Below the pieces are notes generated by a model. The model was not told the origin of the DNA. It worked only from the letters and a program-made list of their open reading frames with translations, and did no database searches. A program made the translations under genes and the position numbers. Shown piece by piece: positions 11,465 to 21,578 of a stretch of 64,000 bases of DNA. Origin of the DNA: Letharia columbiana (Eukaryota > Ascomycota > Lecanoromycetes > Lecanorales > Parmeliaceae); the NCBI RefSeq assembly GCF_014066305.1, contig NW_023501052.1, forward strand, positions 62,001-126,000, in the 5' to 3' direction. Each line of letters opens with the position of its first letter. The first letter of the stretch is position 1.

Positions 11465-11918
11465 ATGCACTTCACCACCACAACCCTCCTCTCCCTCCTC
11501 CCTCTCCTCACCAGAGCCACCCCCCCTCATGTCCCGTCAAGTCGGCGGCACAGGCCAGTGCGGCGGGTTTCAAAACGCCATCGACCATACCGCCGCCTCC
11601 GACTACGCCCTCCAGCTCTCGAACGGCCAAAACGCCGGCCTCTGCCAGGGCTTCCTCGACAACCTACACGGCACCTGCGGCCTCGGCATCATCAACTGGA
11701 AATGTGCCAACAACAATGGGGTGACGGGCATCTCGTTCACGGCTCCGACGACTTGTTTGGGCAGTCAGATTCAGAATACCGTTTGGGTGGCCACGCTGCC
11801 GCATATCCCAGACGTCGTATGCTCGTGGGGGCGTTACGATGATGATGATGGGCCTGATGGGAATGGGTGGTGGGATGCGGTTTTTCAATTTATCGTGGAG
11901 TTTGGTGGGGATTCTTAG
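11465..11918 (+). CDS. Small Cys-containing secreted protein, frame interrupted at a C7 run
   Basis: The ATG at 11465 opens a classic signal peptide (MHFTTTTLLSLLPLLTRATP). About 20 codons in, the frame meets a run of seven C near 11519-11526. The protein-like sequence then continues in the next frame from about 11529 to the stop at 11918. That part holds six Cys (GGTGQCGGFQN, GLCQGF, GTCGLG, WKCANNNG, TTCLG, VVCSWG) and an acidic tail. I recognise no family. A signal peptide, roughly 150 aa and evenly spaced cysteines suggest an apoplastic effector-like or cell-surface protein. The two halves fit together only with a one-base change in the C run, so this is an assembly indel or a recent pseudogene. 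Translation from an internal ATG at 11529 would give a leaderless protein. Confidence 0.55.
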
Positions 11919-12449
11919 GTGGTGGGTGTGTGAGAGTGGCGGTGGGGTTGTGGCTGGAGGCAAGGGGAGATTGATGGGACGAGGATAGAGGGGGTAGTCT
12001 AGGCCTTCTCTGGATTTTTTTCTTACCACTTGTAAATGTATCATCCTCTAATAGTTTATGAATCATCTTATTGTAGGCGATATCGCGTTTAGGTATATTA
12101 GCACCGGTTCTTTTGCGCGATGTCGGTCAAAGCGTGATTGTCCGTTCACTGCGCCTTTGGGAAGAGTCTTGTAGCTTTCCTTTGATAATGAGAGGCATAC
12201 CGACAGCAAGCATCGGCGATACGGGAAATTGCTCATGAAAAGAATATGTGTGACTATCATGGCTGCGACCGGATTTACATGCCATCTCAAAGGAACCTCT
12301 GTCCGCTTTCAGAAGTAGGCCAGTGTACTGTGAACTTTTGCCCCACCTATCTCCCTTACACCCAACAACAGCTACAGGTCAAGCTGATCCTTTTCAACGT
12401 CGCCAGCAGCCTAAGCTCCCGCACCACGCCCATCTCCACACGTGCAGCG
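11919..12449. other. Intergenic
   Basis: 3' flanks of two convergent genes. The frames present are short and unremarkable. Nothing else seen. Confidence 0.5.
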
Positions 12450-12830
12450 CTAATCCCCCAGCAGCGATTCCACCAACTCCCCCGTCTGCTTACGAATCTC
12501 GTCCAACATCTTCTTCTGCAGCTGAAAGTTTTTCAAAGCATTCTCCACCGCGAAGTGTCCAAGGGCCGTGACTTTGGGAAGGTTCCCCTCCGAGAGAAAC
12601 TTGTCAAGAGCTGTGGATCGAATGACTTCAGGGTCTAGCTCTTTACTGCCGTAGGCCTTCTTCATTTCCTGGAGCTGTATTTGTACGCCGTCGAAATATT
12701 TGTGGAAGTTGACGTGTTCGGCGCTCATTTCTCTCATGGCGGTTTGCATCTCCCGGAGGGCAGTGATGGCTTTGGAATTTGCCTGGTTGTAGTGGGAGCT
12801 TGCTTGAGGGAAACGCTTGTATGTGCTCAT
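12450..12830 (-). CDS. Small helical hypothetical protein
   Basis: 126-aa single-exon frame. I do not recognise the family. It is predicted almost entirely helical, rich in Gln, Lys, Glu and Met (AITALREMQTAMREMSAEHV, LQEMKKAYG, KNFQLQKKMLDEIRK), with heptad-like hydrophobic spacing suggesting coiled coil. No signal peptide or membrane segment. It looks like a soluble or complex-associated protein. The C-terminus (GELVESLLGD) ends cleanly, and the opposite-strand frames look like shadows. Confidence 0.6.
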   Translation of the reverse strand: MSTYKRFPQASSHYNQANSKAITALREMQTAMREMSAEHVNFHKYFDGVQIQLQEMKKAYGSKELDPEVIRSTALDKFLSEGNLPKVTALGHFAVENALKNFQLQKKMLDEIRKQTGELVESLLGD

Positions 12831-13924
12831 GGCTGCGGGTCCTGCGTGGTTTTGGGAGGAGGATACCCTTAATCGTTAGAGGTAGCAGCTCAGGAAGGGT
12901 TCAATGAATCCACCACTGCTACAAGTGTTAGTATGAGAAGGTCCAGCACTGGCTTGAATTTCGAGTTACCTTCTTGTGGTATGGTTCAGGGTGATGTTTC
13001 CTCAGCACAGATGTAAAGCGAAGGTTCCGATTTGTCTCTTTGGTATGGTGGTACGACTGCGGAGCAAATTTTGAACGAGCCTCAAGATCGGCTTATAAGT
13101 TGCGCAGCACCTTGTAAGAGCAGATTCATCTGAAACATGCCCAGGGGCGAACAAGGCAAGCAAACAAACATTCTGAGTACTTCTGCGGCAAGCGACATGA
13201 TTTCTTTCCCGTTTGAAAAATCTTTGACAAAGTACATGGACAGCAGCAGGGTTTAATGAATACAGGACCTATTCTGTAATGCATGGGTTGCCTGCTGAGC
13301 AATCCATGTGTGCCCACATCGTACCGTATGACCTTGCTAAACAGGTTTTTATTTATCTGGAACTCCTTGAAACCTGATTTTGTACGCCCATCATCAAGCG
13401 ACGCGTCTTACAGCAGACCGGATGTACTTTATGCAGGCCCTCGCGTCGTTTTTCATATCGCTGTATCTTAAAATGAAGATAACACGGTCCTGGCATCTGG
13501 TCACCCTATTGAATTTTCATCATGAGCTTACATAGATGAGCGCGTCAAATCTACATTTGGGTTTGTGTGAAAATTGGCATCTTGAGATTGGCTGGTTTCT
13601 CTAATCGACCAGCATGCATAAAGCATGCATGAAATCTGCATAATTGATGCATAAAAACACCTCTCCGCTTGGGCGCTTCCACGACCTCACTTTCACTTAC
13701 AACTGCCTCCGTATAAGCCATATTGTTATACGCACGGTAGTGTCTATCGGCATGGCCTGATAGCTCTACCCCAAGAATTCTTGTCTCCGAAGCCCGCTCC
13801 TCGGAGCTCGTACATTGGTCCCAGACTAGGAGTCTAGGACGCAACGCCTTCAGAATACGCTACCTTCTATAAAGGAGAGCATCACGATTGTCTCCACAGA
13901 TTTTCTCCCTTCTACGACTAAACC
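12831..13924. other. Intergenic
   Basis: No supported gene. The right end (about 13860-13924) looks like a promoter for the next gene: a CTATAAA box at about 13867, about 58 bases before the ATG, followed by a pyrimidine-rich leader. Confidence 0.45.
13866..13875 (+). promoter_or_regulatory. TATA-like box upstream of the secreted-protein ORF
   Basis: CTATAAAGG lies about 58 bases upstream of the ATG at 13925 and is followed by a CT-rich leader, a usual spacing for fungal genes. It suggests that the interrupted frame downstream was once, or still is, transcribed. Confidence 0.4.
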
Positions 13925-14662
13925 ATGAAGATCTCAGGGCTATCATTAGCGCTGAACTTCTTTTCAGGCGTGCCACGGACCCATGCGGAGAACAACCGGC
14001 CGGCAGCTGAAAGTTTTTATGCGACCACTCTCAAGGTCACGACAACGAGCAGACTGGTGGACAACGATTGAACTCATTGGCGAAGCATCCTTCCAAATGC
14101 CATAGCGACACATTGCAATACCACCCTCGCGCATCCTCGCTATCAAACGCTATACCTCAATGCCTTCCATCGTGACTCTCTCTGGTACGAACGCCGCAAG
14201 CTCGTCTTCTCCTGCCATCCCTGGCCATTTTATCTGCTCTTGAGTGCGTACCAAGTGCAAGCAGACATCAATCAGAAAGAGCTCGAGGACACATACTCAT
14301 CGCCTTGGTCTCTAATGGGCACACCAGGCTGCACGCCTCTGGCGTCCTTGCAATCAGCCTACAGCCGCCTCTACATGATCTTCAGTGATACAAGAGAGCG
14401 CAAGGTCGAAGACATGGCCGATTACTTCGGCATTGAGCGTGGGCCATTCTTGGGTATGGTGCTTCCGGCTATACTAGGAGTGACCTTCTGAGCGAACCTG
14501 CTCTGGATTCTGGGTCGGCCAGCGTGGAGATTGAAGGTTGAGGGGACAGGAGTGGGGAAGACAGAAAGAAGTGAAGAAAGGTGGGAGCGTCTTGCTTTAT
14601 TGCTGGCTGAGGACGGGATGCCGGAGGAAGAAGTGGAAGACGAGGACGTACGAACGTATTGA
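13925..14662 (+). pseudogene. Secreted/membrane protein ORF interrupted by two in-frame TGA codons
   Basis: One frame runs from the ATG at 13925 to a TGA at 14660 and is protein-like throughout, but is cut by TGA at 14069-14071 and 14489-14491. It begins with a signal-like segment (MKISGLSLALNFFSGVPRTH). The middle has Cys and aromatic-rich sequence (WYERRKLVFSCHPWPFYLLL) and a regulated-looking helix (RERKVEDMADYFGI). The second TGA falls inside a hydrophobic segment (GMVLPAILGVTF then ANLLWILGR) that would otherwise make one membrane helix. An acidic tail follows. I do not recognise the family. The first TGA could lie in a short intron. The second is harder to explain and suggests a pseudogene, perhaps from a TGG or CGA codon by a G-to-A or C-to-T change. 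Confidence 0.5.
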
Positions 14663-15073
14663 AATGCCGTTGCCAGTCAGGACGAGGATGATTATGGAAG
14701 ATCGTAGGGAAGACGTGGACAACAGTGGCGAGAAGAGAGAAAGCTACGAGGAGCTTTCCGGCACGTTTGAACACAAAACTGGGGACATTGTGTCAAGTTG
14801 TTGGTCTAAGGGCCGCGGTTCTTGTTAGGCGAAAGGACAATCTGAATTATACATCTACAGTATCCAATTCCTGTTGACTCGACCTGATACCGTCCATGCC
14901 ACCAGCCTACTTCAACATGCATCATTGTAGATGCAAGAGTGTAGCACTATTAGGCAACAGCAACCACGCATTGTCTAATACCCCTAATTTGCTCATTCTT
15001 TCGTCTCCTATTTGCCATCTCTTCCTTTCTGAGATAGAGCACCGTCACTCTGCATTATTGGTCATTGAGCAAG
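14663..15073. other. Intergenic
   Basis: A 101-codon minus-strand frame (14469-14774) begins with a hydrophobic stretch but overlaps the interrupted ORF and has no other support. Nothing else seen. Confidence 0.35.
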
Positions 15074-15103
15074 ATGCATATCAAGAACGTCGCCCTCGTT
15101 GGG
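15074..15103 (+). pseudogene. Orphan first exon of an NmrA-like gene
   Basis: Ten codons reading MHIKNVALVG, followed directly by a GTAAGG donor. This is the usual first beta-strand exon of NmrA/isoflavone-reductase-like oxidoreductases. No matching second exon follows for more than 1 kb. A near-identical segment stands at 16256, in front of the rest of an NmrA-like gene but with ACG in place of the ATG. The intervening 1.2 kb carries a STAND-type fragment, so this exon looks separated from its gene by a duplication or insertion. Splicing from here to the exon at about 16.34 kb remains possible. Confidence 0.55.
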
Positions 15104-15777
15104 GTAAGGGCCCAAAGCAGGCTTTTTAGGCAAGGGGAAGGATCCTTGACGTGTGGCTGATGAGGGCGGCTGATGGGAGCGGGCTTGTTGGTGATGGAGG
15201 GGGAGGAGGGTGAGTAAGGAGGGTAGCTCGTCCTTTCACACAAAGGCGGCCGAACTTGCTAACGAATTCGGGAGAGAAGGAGCGGCAGGCTTGCCGGTGT
15301 TGGTGTTTGGAGGACGAGAATGTCTAGTCAGCTGAACGTGCACGGAGAGCAAACAAAGAGCGAAGACATCTCCTACATTGCCCTATTCGATCATGGGTGC
15401 GCATGATTCTGTCATTGCGAAGTGAGTGAGTGACAAAGGTACAGTAGTTGCTCGTCAGTGCTATGCATACATGCCGTCCCGTGAAAATCTTGGCTGAATG
15501 GTCAAGCTCTATCTATCGGTAGTGTCAAACTCTTTGTTCCGTGAAACTCAAACAAAACACTCTCGGCTCGTTGAATGAGATGGAGTAGATTCAAAGATGC
15601 TTGAATTGACTCTATCACCGCATGATAGGCACCTGCGTCGAGCAACAAGGCTACCGCAACAACTAAGACGTATGCAATCTGTGGACTCTGTTCCCAACGA
15701 GCTACTAAATCGATCGCTAGGGCTTGTAAGGTTAAACATCATTGCTTTTGTACAGGCCTCTTATATACATACCTGAA
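15104..15777. other. Stretch between orphan exon and STAND fragment
   Basis: No coding sequence recognised. The minus-strand frame 15548-15742 has no domain. If the orphan exon still splices to 16.34 kb, this would be intron. Confidence 0.35.
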
Positions 15778-16212
15778 ATGAGTTTCGGCTATGGAATCGA
15801 CGATTTCGTCGCCGTGGGTCAGCTCTGCTGGAAAGTCTACAAGAAGTGCAAAGACTCGCCCGGAAATTACACAGAGCTTTCCAGCGAAGTCGGCGCTTTG
15901 CACAATGTCATAAAGGAGACAGAAGAGCTGTTCTCTCAACAAAGTCTGGCGACGGAGCAGGAAGTCAAGCTGGTCACATGCCGGCAAGGCTGTGAAGACG
16001 TGCTGAAGGACCTGGATGGACCCATTTTAGTCAAATTCGAGAGCCTGGGAACGAATTCTCGAAGAAGAACATTCGATAGAATGGGTTTTGGGATGCAAGA
16101 TATGAATGGCATACGACTGAGGTTGATTTCGAATGTGTCGATGCTTGATGCTTTCAATAATGCGTGCATAGAATCCGCTCCACTACATGCTATTTCTCTC
16201 CATCTGACCTAG
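15778..16212 (+). pseudogene. N-terminal fragment of a fungal STAND/NLR-type protein
   Basis: The frame starts at ATG 15778 with MSFGYGIDDFVAVGQLCWKV, the conserved opening of a helical N-terminal domain found in many fungal NACHT/ankyrin and kinase-type signalling proteins. It continues through SSEVGALHNVIKETEE and ends after about 125 matching residues. The last ~20 residues (from IESAPLHA) leave the family pattern and then stop. No nucleotide-binding or repeat domain follows, so this is a truncated relic or a very short stand-alone protein. The upstream codons from 15742 are in frame but not family-like, so I chose the internal Met. Confidence 0.65.
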
Positions 16213-16255
16213 ACTATCAATTTCTAGTCATCGTTACTATCAGTGTTTGAGAAAG

Positions 16256-17350
16256 ACGCATATCAAAAATGTCGCCACCGTTGCGGTAAGACTCCGAGCT
16301 ATACTCTCACCATTAAACAGCCGGTAATAATTGAACAGCATAGCCGCATGTGAATGTGGGCTCCGCTACCATTGCCGCCCTTTTGAAGGAATGCGACCGC
16401 TTTCAAATCACCGCTCTCACCCGCCCGACTTCCAGCTATTCGCCGCCAAATGACAGCATCAACGTCATTACCACCGACTTCGACTCCTCGGGCTCCCTTA
16501 TTAGTACCCTCCGCAACCAAGACACTCTCCTCTGCTGCGTCCTAGGCGGCCAGACTAAGGTCGCTGCTCAAAAATTGCTCATCGATGCGGCGATCGAAGC
16601 AGGGGTGAAGCTGACCTTTGCTAGCGACTATGTGGCCAACATTTTTGAGTTCACACTACCAGACTTTCCCGATGGAATTCGTGGGTGACAAGGTCAAGAT
16701 ACGAGGGTATCTGGAAAAGAGAGCAAAGACGGGCAAAATTGCCTGGACTGCTCTGAATGGAGGGTCTTTCTTCGATATGTATACGTCCAACGCTTTTTGA
16801 CACTTGTCTAGATTTTCATAAGCATGTCATCTCTTGACTACGCGGCGAGTTAACTTGAAACCTAGGGCTCGAACTCGGTGTCGCCGGCTTCGACATTCCC
16901 GCCCGCCGCGCCACAATCTACGGCACCGGCAACAACCTCGCCTGCTGGATGTCCCTCCCGGTCATCCCCACCGCCGTAGTCAACATGCTGCTTCACCCAG
17001 CCGCCATAGTAAACCGCAGCATTTTAATCTCCGGCGTGCTGAACTCAACACACAAAAAAATTCTCGCTGCTCTGGAAACCGAGACAGGGGAGGAATTGAG
17101 CGTTGAACAAGGTGATGTGAAACAGATCAAGAGTGGTGCAATGGAGAAGCTGGAGAAAGGGGAACTGAAGGCTGCGACGAGAGAGTTGACGATTAGTGCG
17201 CAGTCCAATGACGAGGAGGGGTCGGCGGATTTTTGGGATTTGGTGGAGGACGAAGCTGTGGGGGTGCAGGCTGTGGATGTGAGGGAAGCGGTAAGCGAGT
17301 ATTTGCTAGAGCAGAAGCTAAAGTTGGACAAAGTCGTTTGTCTGAGATGA
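16256..17350 (+). pseudogene. NmrA-like NAD(P)-binding oxidoreductase, degenerate copy
   Basis: Pieces of one NmrA/isoflavone-reductase-like protein lie in order: HIKNVATVA (16259-16285, GTAAGA donor), NVGSATIAALLKECDRFQIT (from about 16350), LTFASDYVANIF, then GDKVKIRGYLEKRAKTGKIA and WTALNGGSFFDM. After an intron come LELGVAGFDIPARRATIYG and the C-terminal helical part to 17350. Lesions are visible. The first codon is ACG where the copy at 15074 has ATG. A one-base shift lies near 16665-16675, between the DYVANIF and GDKVKIR blocks. The phase of the last intron (donor at 16777-16780, acceptor near 16866) does not join cleanly. It is probably a pseudogene, though a few of these could be sequence errors. 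The family binds NAD(P) and serves as a redox sensor or reductase. Confidence 0.7.
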
Positions 17351-19974
17351 AGGTTACTTCTTTGCACAAGATATCTTTATGAAATCTCCTTATGGTAGGC
17401 TTTGAGAGCCAATGAATGACCAAAGAAGCAAATGAGAAGGATTTCAATTGGGGCAGGTGAAGGGAAGCATCATCTTTGAAAGGCCCATTTGGCTGGTGAG
17501 ACTTGAAGACCGAAAATTGTGTGACCCTCGAATCTGTGAAAGTGACAATCTGTGAGGATTGTAAGAATCCTCGGAGGGAAGATAGAATGGATCTCGGAAA
17601 TGAATGTCTAGTATAATGAAGGTTGAGACTCCTAGGAAAGAAAACTCATCCGGGTCAAGAGACATTCAAGCACAACGACGCAATCATCATTCACATTAGC
17701 GGTGACCTGAGGGGATTCACCTACTTGTGGAAACAAGGAAGCATCCATCTGTGAATGTCAAAGGCGTGTTGACCAATGATCATCGAACAACGAGCTGTGA
17801 ATGCCAGAGATGAAGAGAATAGCCGCGCAAAGGTGAACACAGGAACATGTGAATTCCACCTATTCACACGTTACGAAGGCAAAACGCCTGAAATGTCACA
17901 TTAGGTAACAAAAATGCTTTTTATGTGTGGTGAATAGCCAAATAGACGCCACAAGCTAACAGTAGCGCTTCCGATAGCCGAGGGGATTTCTCAGGTATTT
18001 AAACCCCAGCTCAGAGAATCTTCTCGGTAACATACAACAGCTTCTAGGTGGTACCTTGCAAGGGTGGCTTCCTCCAAGTAGCTTTTCGCTTGCAAGTGGT
18101 ATAACATACATATATAACCATCGTGAGTCTATTTCTTCGATGGTACTCCCTTCTGGCTGCTTCAAGAAGACACCATTGTGATGTTGAAAGAAGATCAGGG
18201 AAGCCTGGTCTCCCCCTCGGATCTTCCTCTTCGGAATCGGGTTCAACATCTTCATGGGTTCCTTGCTAATATCTTTCAGTTCTACAGCATAGACAAAGAG
18301 CTTCTGGAAATGGACAACGAACTGTGCTGCAGATGTGTGTGAAGCGGGTGGTGTTGCGACCTAATGGATAGGTCTAGTTCAGTAGAATGGTGAAGGAAAG
18401 GTGATGCGCCAATTCTGGAGCTCAACAGCAAACTTGAGTGACTTGAGAAACGTTGCCGGTGTCGGTTTTAAAAGGACTAATGTTGACAACACTGAGTTTC
18501 AACAACAACATCTCAAGCTCAGCCGCAACCTCTGGACCCGACTGCCATCGCTCGAAGACATCGTTCTTTACATCTTGCCTCTTCGAAGAGCGATGCTCAG
18601 GCGACTCAGCTTCTCTTTGCCATTCCTCTTCTATCTTCCAAATTCACGACTTGCCTTCGAAACCTACTTGGAAGAGGATACATAAATGCTCCTCGTTATG
18701 CTGGTCGTCTTCGCTTTGGAGAGCTCCGGCAGAAAGGCATCAACCCCAATCATTGTCACACATTCCTTCCTGGTGGCAATCGCGTCGAAGACTTCCAACA
18801 ACTTCTGCAGAGCCTGGGTAATGGTCGTTGAATTTTGTGAGTGTAAAATGTTGCTGGTCCCAAAGCGCGTGCAAGTACTGACAAGGATACAGGTGTGCAC
18901 TCCCCATTGAGTCAGCCGTTGACAGAAGAATGCCTATCTTTGCAAGACATCACGACGGACGGTTGGGCCAAGAACTTGCTAGAAGACTGCAACCTCAGAT
19001 CCAATAACCACAATCTTGTCCTGCGTTCATGTCTCGACGGGTCCTTCAACTCGACTCGCCAGAATCGCAAGCATGCTCCGTATAAATATAATACCTTATA
19101 CATGCCGACCCAAGCCCCCAGGCGCTAATACAGCTTATTGGAACCAATTAACCTGGTTATATATAAATCAGTATGGTAGCCAGAATGACCCTTGGCGGAG
19201 TTATAGCAAAGCCATACGTAAGCGAACACAGTCTGTTCTCGCGGTAAGTATCAAAACCGCCCTTGAATGTAACCAGCAGTGCTAAATGATACCAGCTACA
19301 GCAGAGATCAACGTGTTGAAGACAATGTGCACTTGGCCACCATAGGGTTCGAGCCTGTGAAAAAGAGTGATGAGGCACTGTTTCTGTGGAAATCCTATCT
19401 AGGGGCCCACAACTTGGCACCAGTGAATGCCGTCAGCACTGGCCTGTCAAACACTCTTCGTCACTGGTGAGGTGCCACACAAGGGATTGTTTCTGTGGCT
19501 GTGACGGCTCTTGATCGTTCTGTGACGGTAGGACCTCCAGCAGTGGCCGCCACGGTAGGGGTTCCACAAGCGGCAGGTGGACCACCTTTCAAAAGACAGC
19601 AGGCGGGTTGACCGGGAGCGATAGGTCAACGGGACTCATGATGCTGTGATCGGGCTGGCATGAGCAGGTTGGGTTTTAAACACGGCTCTTGACTGGTGGG
19701 ACGGCTGGGAGCGGTAATGTTGGCTTTGGGCTGTAAGTCGGATAGGGTATGCTGCACCGGCAGTCCGATTCTAACCATTTCTAACATCCGTCCAGGCAAC
19801 AATTCTACCCTTTTCCCACAACGTCTACAGTCCACTGCTACAAGGGTCCCTTCTCAGGCTCCATTGCATTCAATGAACTTGAGTCGCACCTCGAAAACCC
19901 GGAGGACGTTGCGCTGCTCTTCAACTCGATTCCCAAAAAGCCGTGAACGTTCTGACGAACCTGCGTCACAAGTC

Positions 19975-20286
19975 ATTTTGGGGTTTGCAATAGCAAAGAG
20001 GGAAATTCCCACGAAGGATTGGCGTGCACAGGAGGTAGCCAGAAACCGTCAAGTCAAGCCGGGGGAGGAGGCCTTGCCATTTCGCAAGAGACTGTTGGCG
20101 AAGTTGCGAAGAAAGTACGGAGTTTAGGTGTCACGTTTGAAGCATTTAGACCAGGCCTGAGTCCTCCAATCGACCATCCCTACATCCTAAACCAGCGCGT
20201 TCCACGAGCCATTTCGGGGTCTGCGATGGCAAGAGGAGAAGAACCCGCGCAGGATTGGCGTGTGCAGAGGAGGCAGCCAAGATCGA
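19975..20286 (+). repeat. Diverged direct repeat, one copy transition-rich
   Basis: The segments 19975-20050 and 20211-20286 align along their length (both contain GGATTGGCGTG). Many differences are C/T or G/A transitions, for example GTCTGCGATGGCAAG in the right copy against GTTTGCAATAGCAAA in the left. This would fit repeat-induced point mutation of one copy, or simple ageing of a duplication. Confidence 0.6.
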
Positions 20287-20329
20287 GGTAGTACGAGCAA
20301 GACAATCAAATACAGATGAGAAGGAGTAG

Positions 20330-20382
20330 GGGAAGGAGAAGGAGAAGGAGAAGGAGATGGAGAAGGAGAAGAAGGAGCTTCC
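20330..20382 (+). repeat. GGAGAA microsatellite
   Basis: Purine-only run made mainly of GGAGAA hexamers. Simple repeat with no coding role assigned. Confidence 0.8.
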
Positions 20383-20686
20383 GCAATCAAGCAGATCTTG
20401 GAGTTTCACATTATCCAAAAAATGTTAGCAGTTATAGCATTTCACATATCATCAGTACAACTCGTTGACCACGTTTTTTGCAAAAGATTTCTGCACTACT
20501 GTAGGACTGAGAAGTAATTCCACTAGTCATATGGATTATTCAGGTTTTAAAGAGAAAATGAACCACATGTACCCGCTCATACTCCTGGGTTTAATCTTCA
20601 GAAACTCGCAGATTGCTAAGCGATGCGACACTTTTCCAGGCGTATTCGAACCCCTCCGAGATTGATACGAAATCAATTGTTGCTTT

Positions 20687-21363
20687 TTATGCATCCCTGA
20701 CGTAAAGCACGTTACAGCCTAGCCCTACTCCCTCGCCCTGATCATAGCCCACTAACACAACACGATCTTGGAACCTCGTCGCTGCCAATTCTGATGCGTG
20801 GCGAGGTGGGAGAGGGCGAAGCCGTCGTCCCCGTAGACGGGATCGAACATCTCGCGCCTTCCTGCCGCCAAAGTGGCGCTCCGACCCTGCACGCGAGGTG
20901 GGATGAGTTGGTGTCGCGGCGGGCGAAGAACAGTGCCGGCGGTCGCGACTGAATGTGGTAACCTCACCAAGACCCATCAGCTCTACGAACCCTCATCTCG
21001 CAGTAAGCGGTGAACGAGATTGAGCATCTAGTTTCAGTCCTGCCTCCTCACATGCGTCCTGGGTATTCGCCGCCCACAAATCGCGACCATTTGCCTGACA
21101 CTACAGTCCTCATCGCTCGGCATTTCAGCGACCGTGACCAAATGAACGCCTGTCGTCGCAATGGCTTTATTATTAGCAATAATCAGGTGGCGGTGATGGT
21201 ATTGGTCAACTGGACACAGGGATACGTGAGTGAAGCAGTTGGGCTGCTGTAGGCCGGATAACAGAGCGGCGAACGTGATGCCGGTTATGGCGCCGAGGTC
21301 TGAGACGGAGGTTGGGCGGATGGTCGAAGTGGCTGGTGAGGGGATTGGGAGCGTGGAAGTCAC
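20687..21363 (-). pseudogene. GNAT-family acetyltransferase-like relic
   Basis: Blocks typical of a GNAT N-acetyltransferase lie in order on the minus strand but in different frames. The N-terminal strand-helix is TSTIRPTSVSDLGAITGITF (21350-21290). The motif A region is ALSHLATHQNWQRRGSK (about 20815-20765), the usual 'L.THP.WQRRG' acetyl-CoA loop. A C-terminal block GYDQGEGVGLGCNV follows in yet another frame. Splicing could explain part of this, but the shift inside the motif A/C-terminal region has no clear intron, so I call it degenerate. Substrate unknown. Confidence 0.5.
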
Positions 21364-21578
21364 GGTGGATTATAGCAAACGGTGTGGAGGTTGGAGGGAG
21401 GGGCGGTAAGCAGGGCACCGAGACGAATCGTGAGAGACGAGTAGGGAGGCCGAGCCCTTCCATGCCGAAAATAGACGGTGTAAGGCAAGCGATTGATAGG
21501 AGTAGAACTTTAAGTACCGAGGATAGTATGGTTCTTTATTTCCATCAGGATACGCTGATATCGCGGGCATATTGTTGC

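Larger units (their letters stand above)
17351..20686. other. Gene-poor stretch
   Basis: No complete gene recognised. Near 19797-19946 a plus-strand segment reads like a terminal exon (CYKGPFSGSIAFNELESHLE, then ENPEDVALLFNSIPKKP and TGA), with a CAG acceptor before it, but no upstream exon could be joined. A frame starting MVARMTLGGVIAKPYVSEHS at 19171 ends at a GTAAGT donor and could be a first exon of the same or another gene. A GGAGAA microsatellite lies at about 20330-20382. A diverged direct repeat is listed separately. Confidence 0.35.

Noticed and set aside
14069..14491. Selenocysteine recoding of the two TGA codons
   Set aside because: Pezizomycotina are not known to have selenocysteine machinery, and neither TGA lies in a redox-like motif.
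14469..14774. Minus-strand 101-codon frame with a hydrophobic start
   Set aside because: It overlaps the interrupted secreted-protein frame, is Pro/Ser-rich after the first 25 residues and has no other support.
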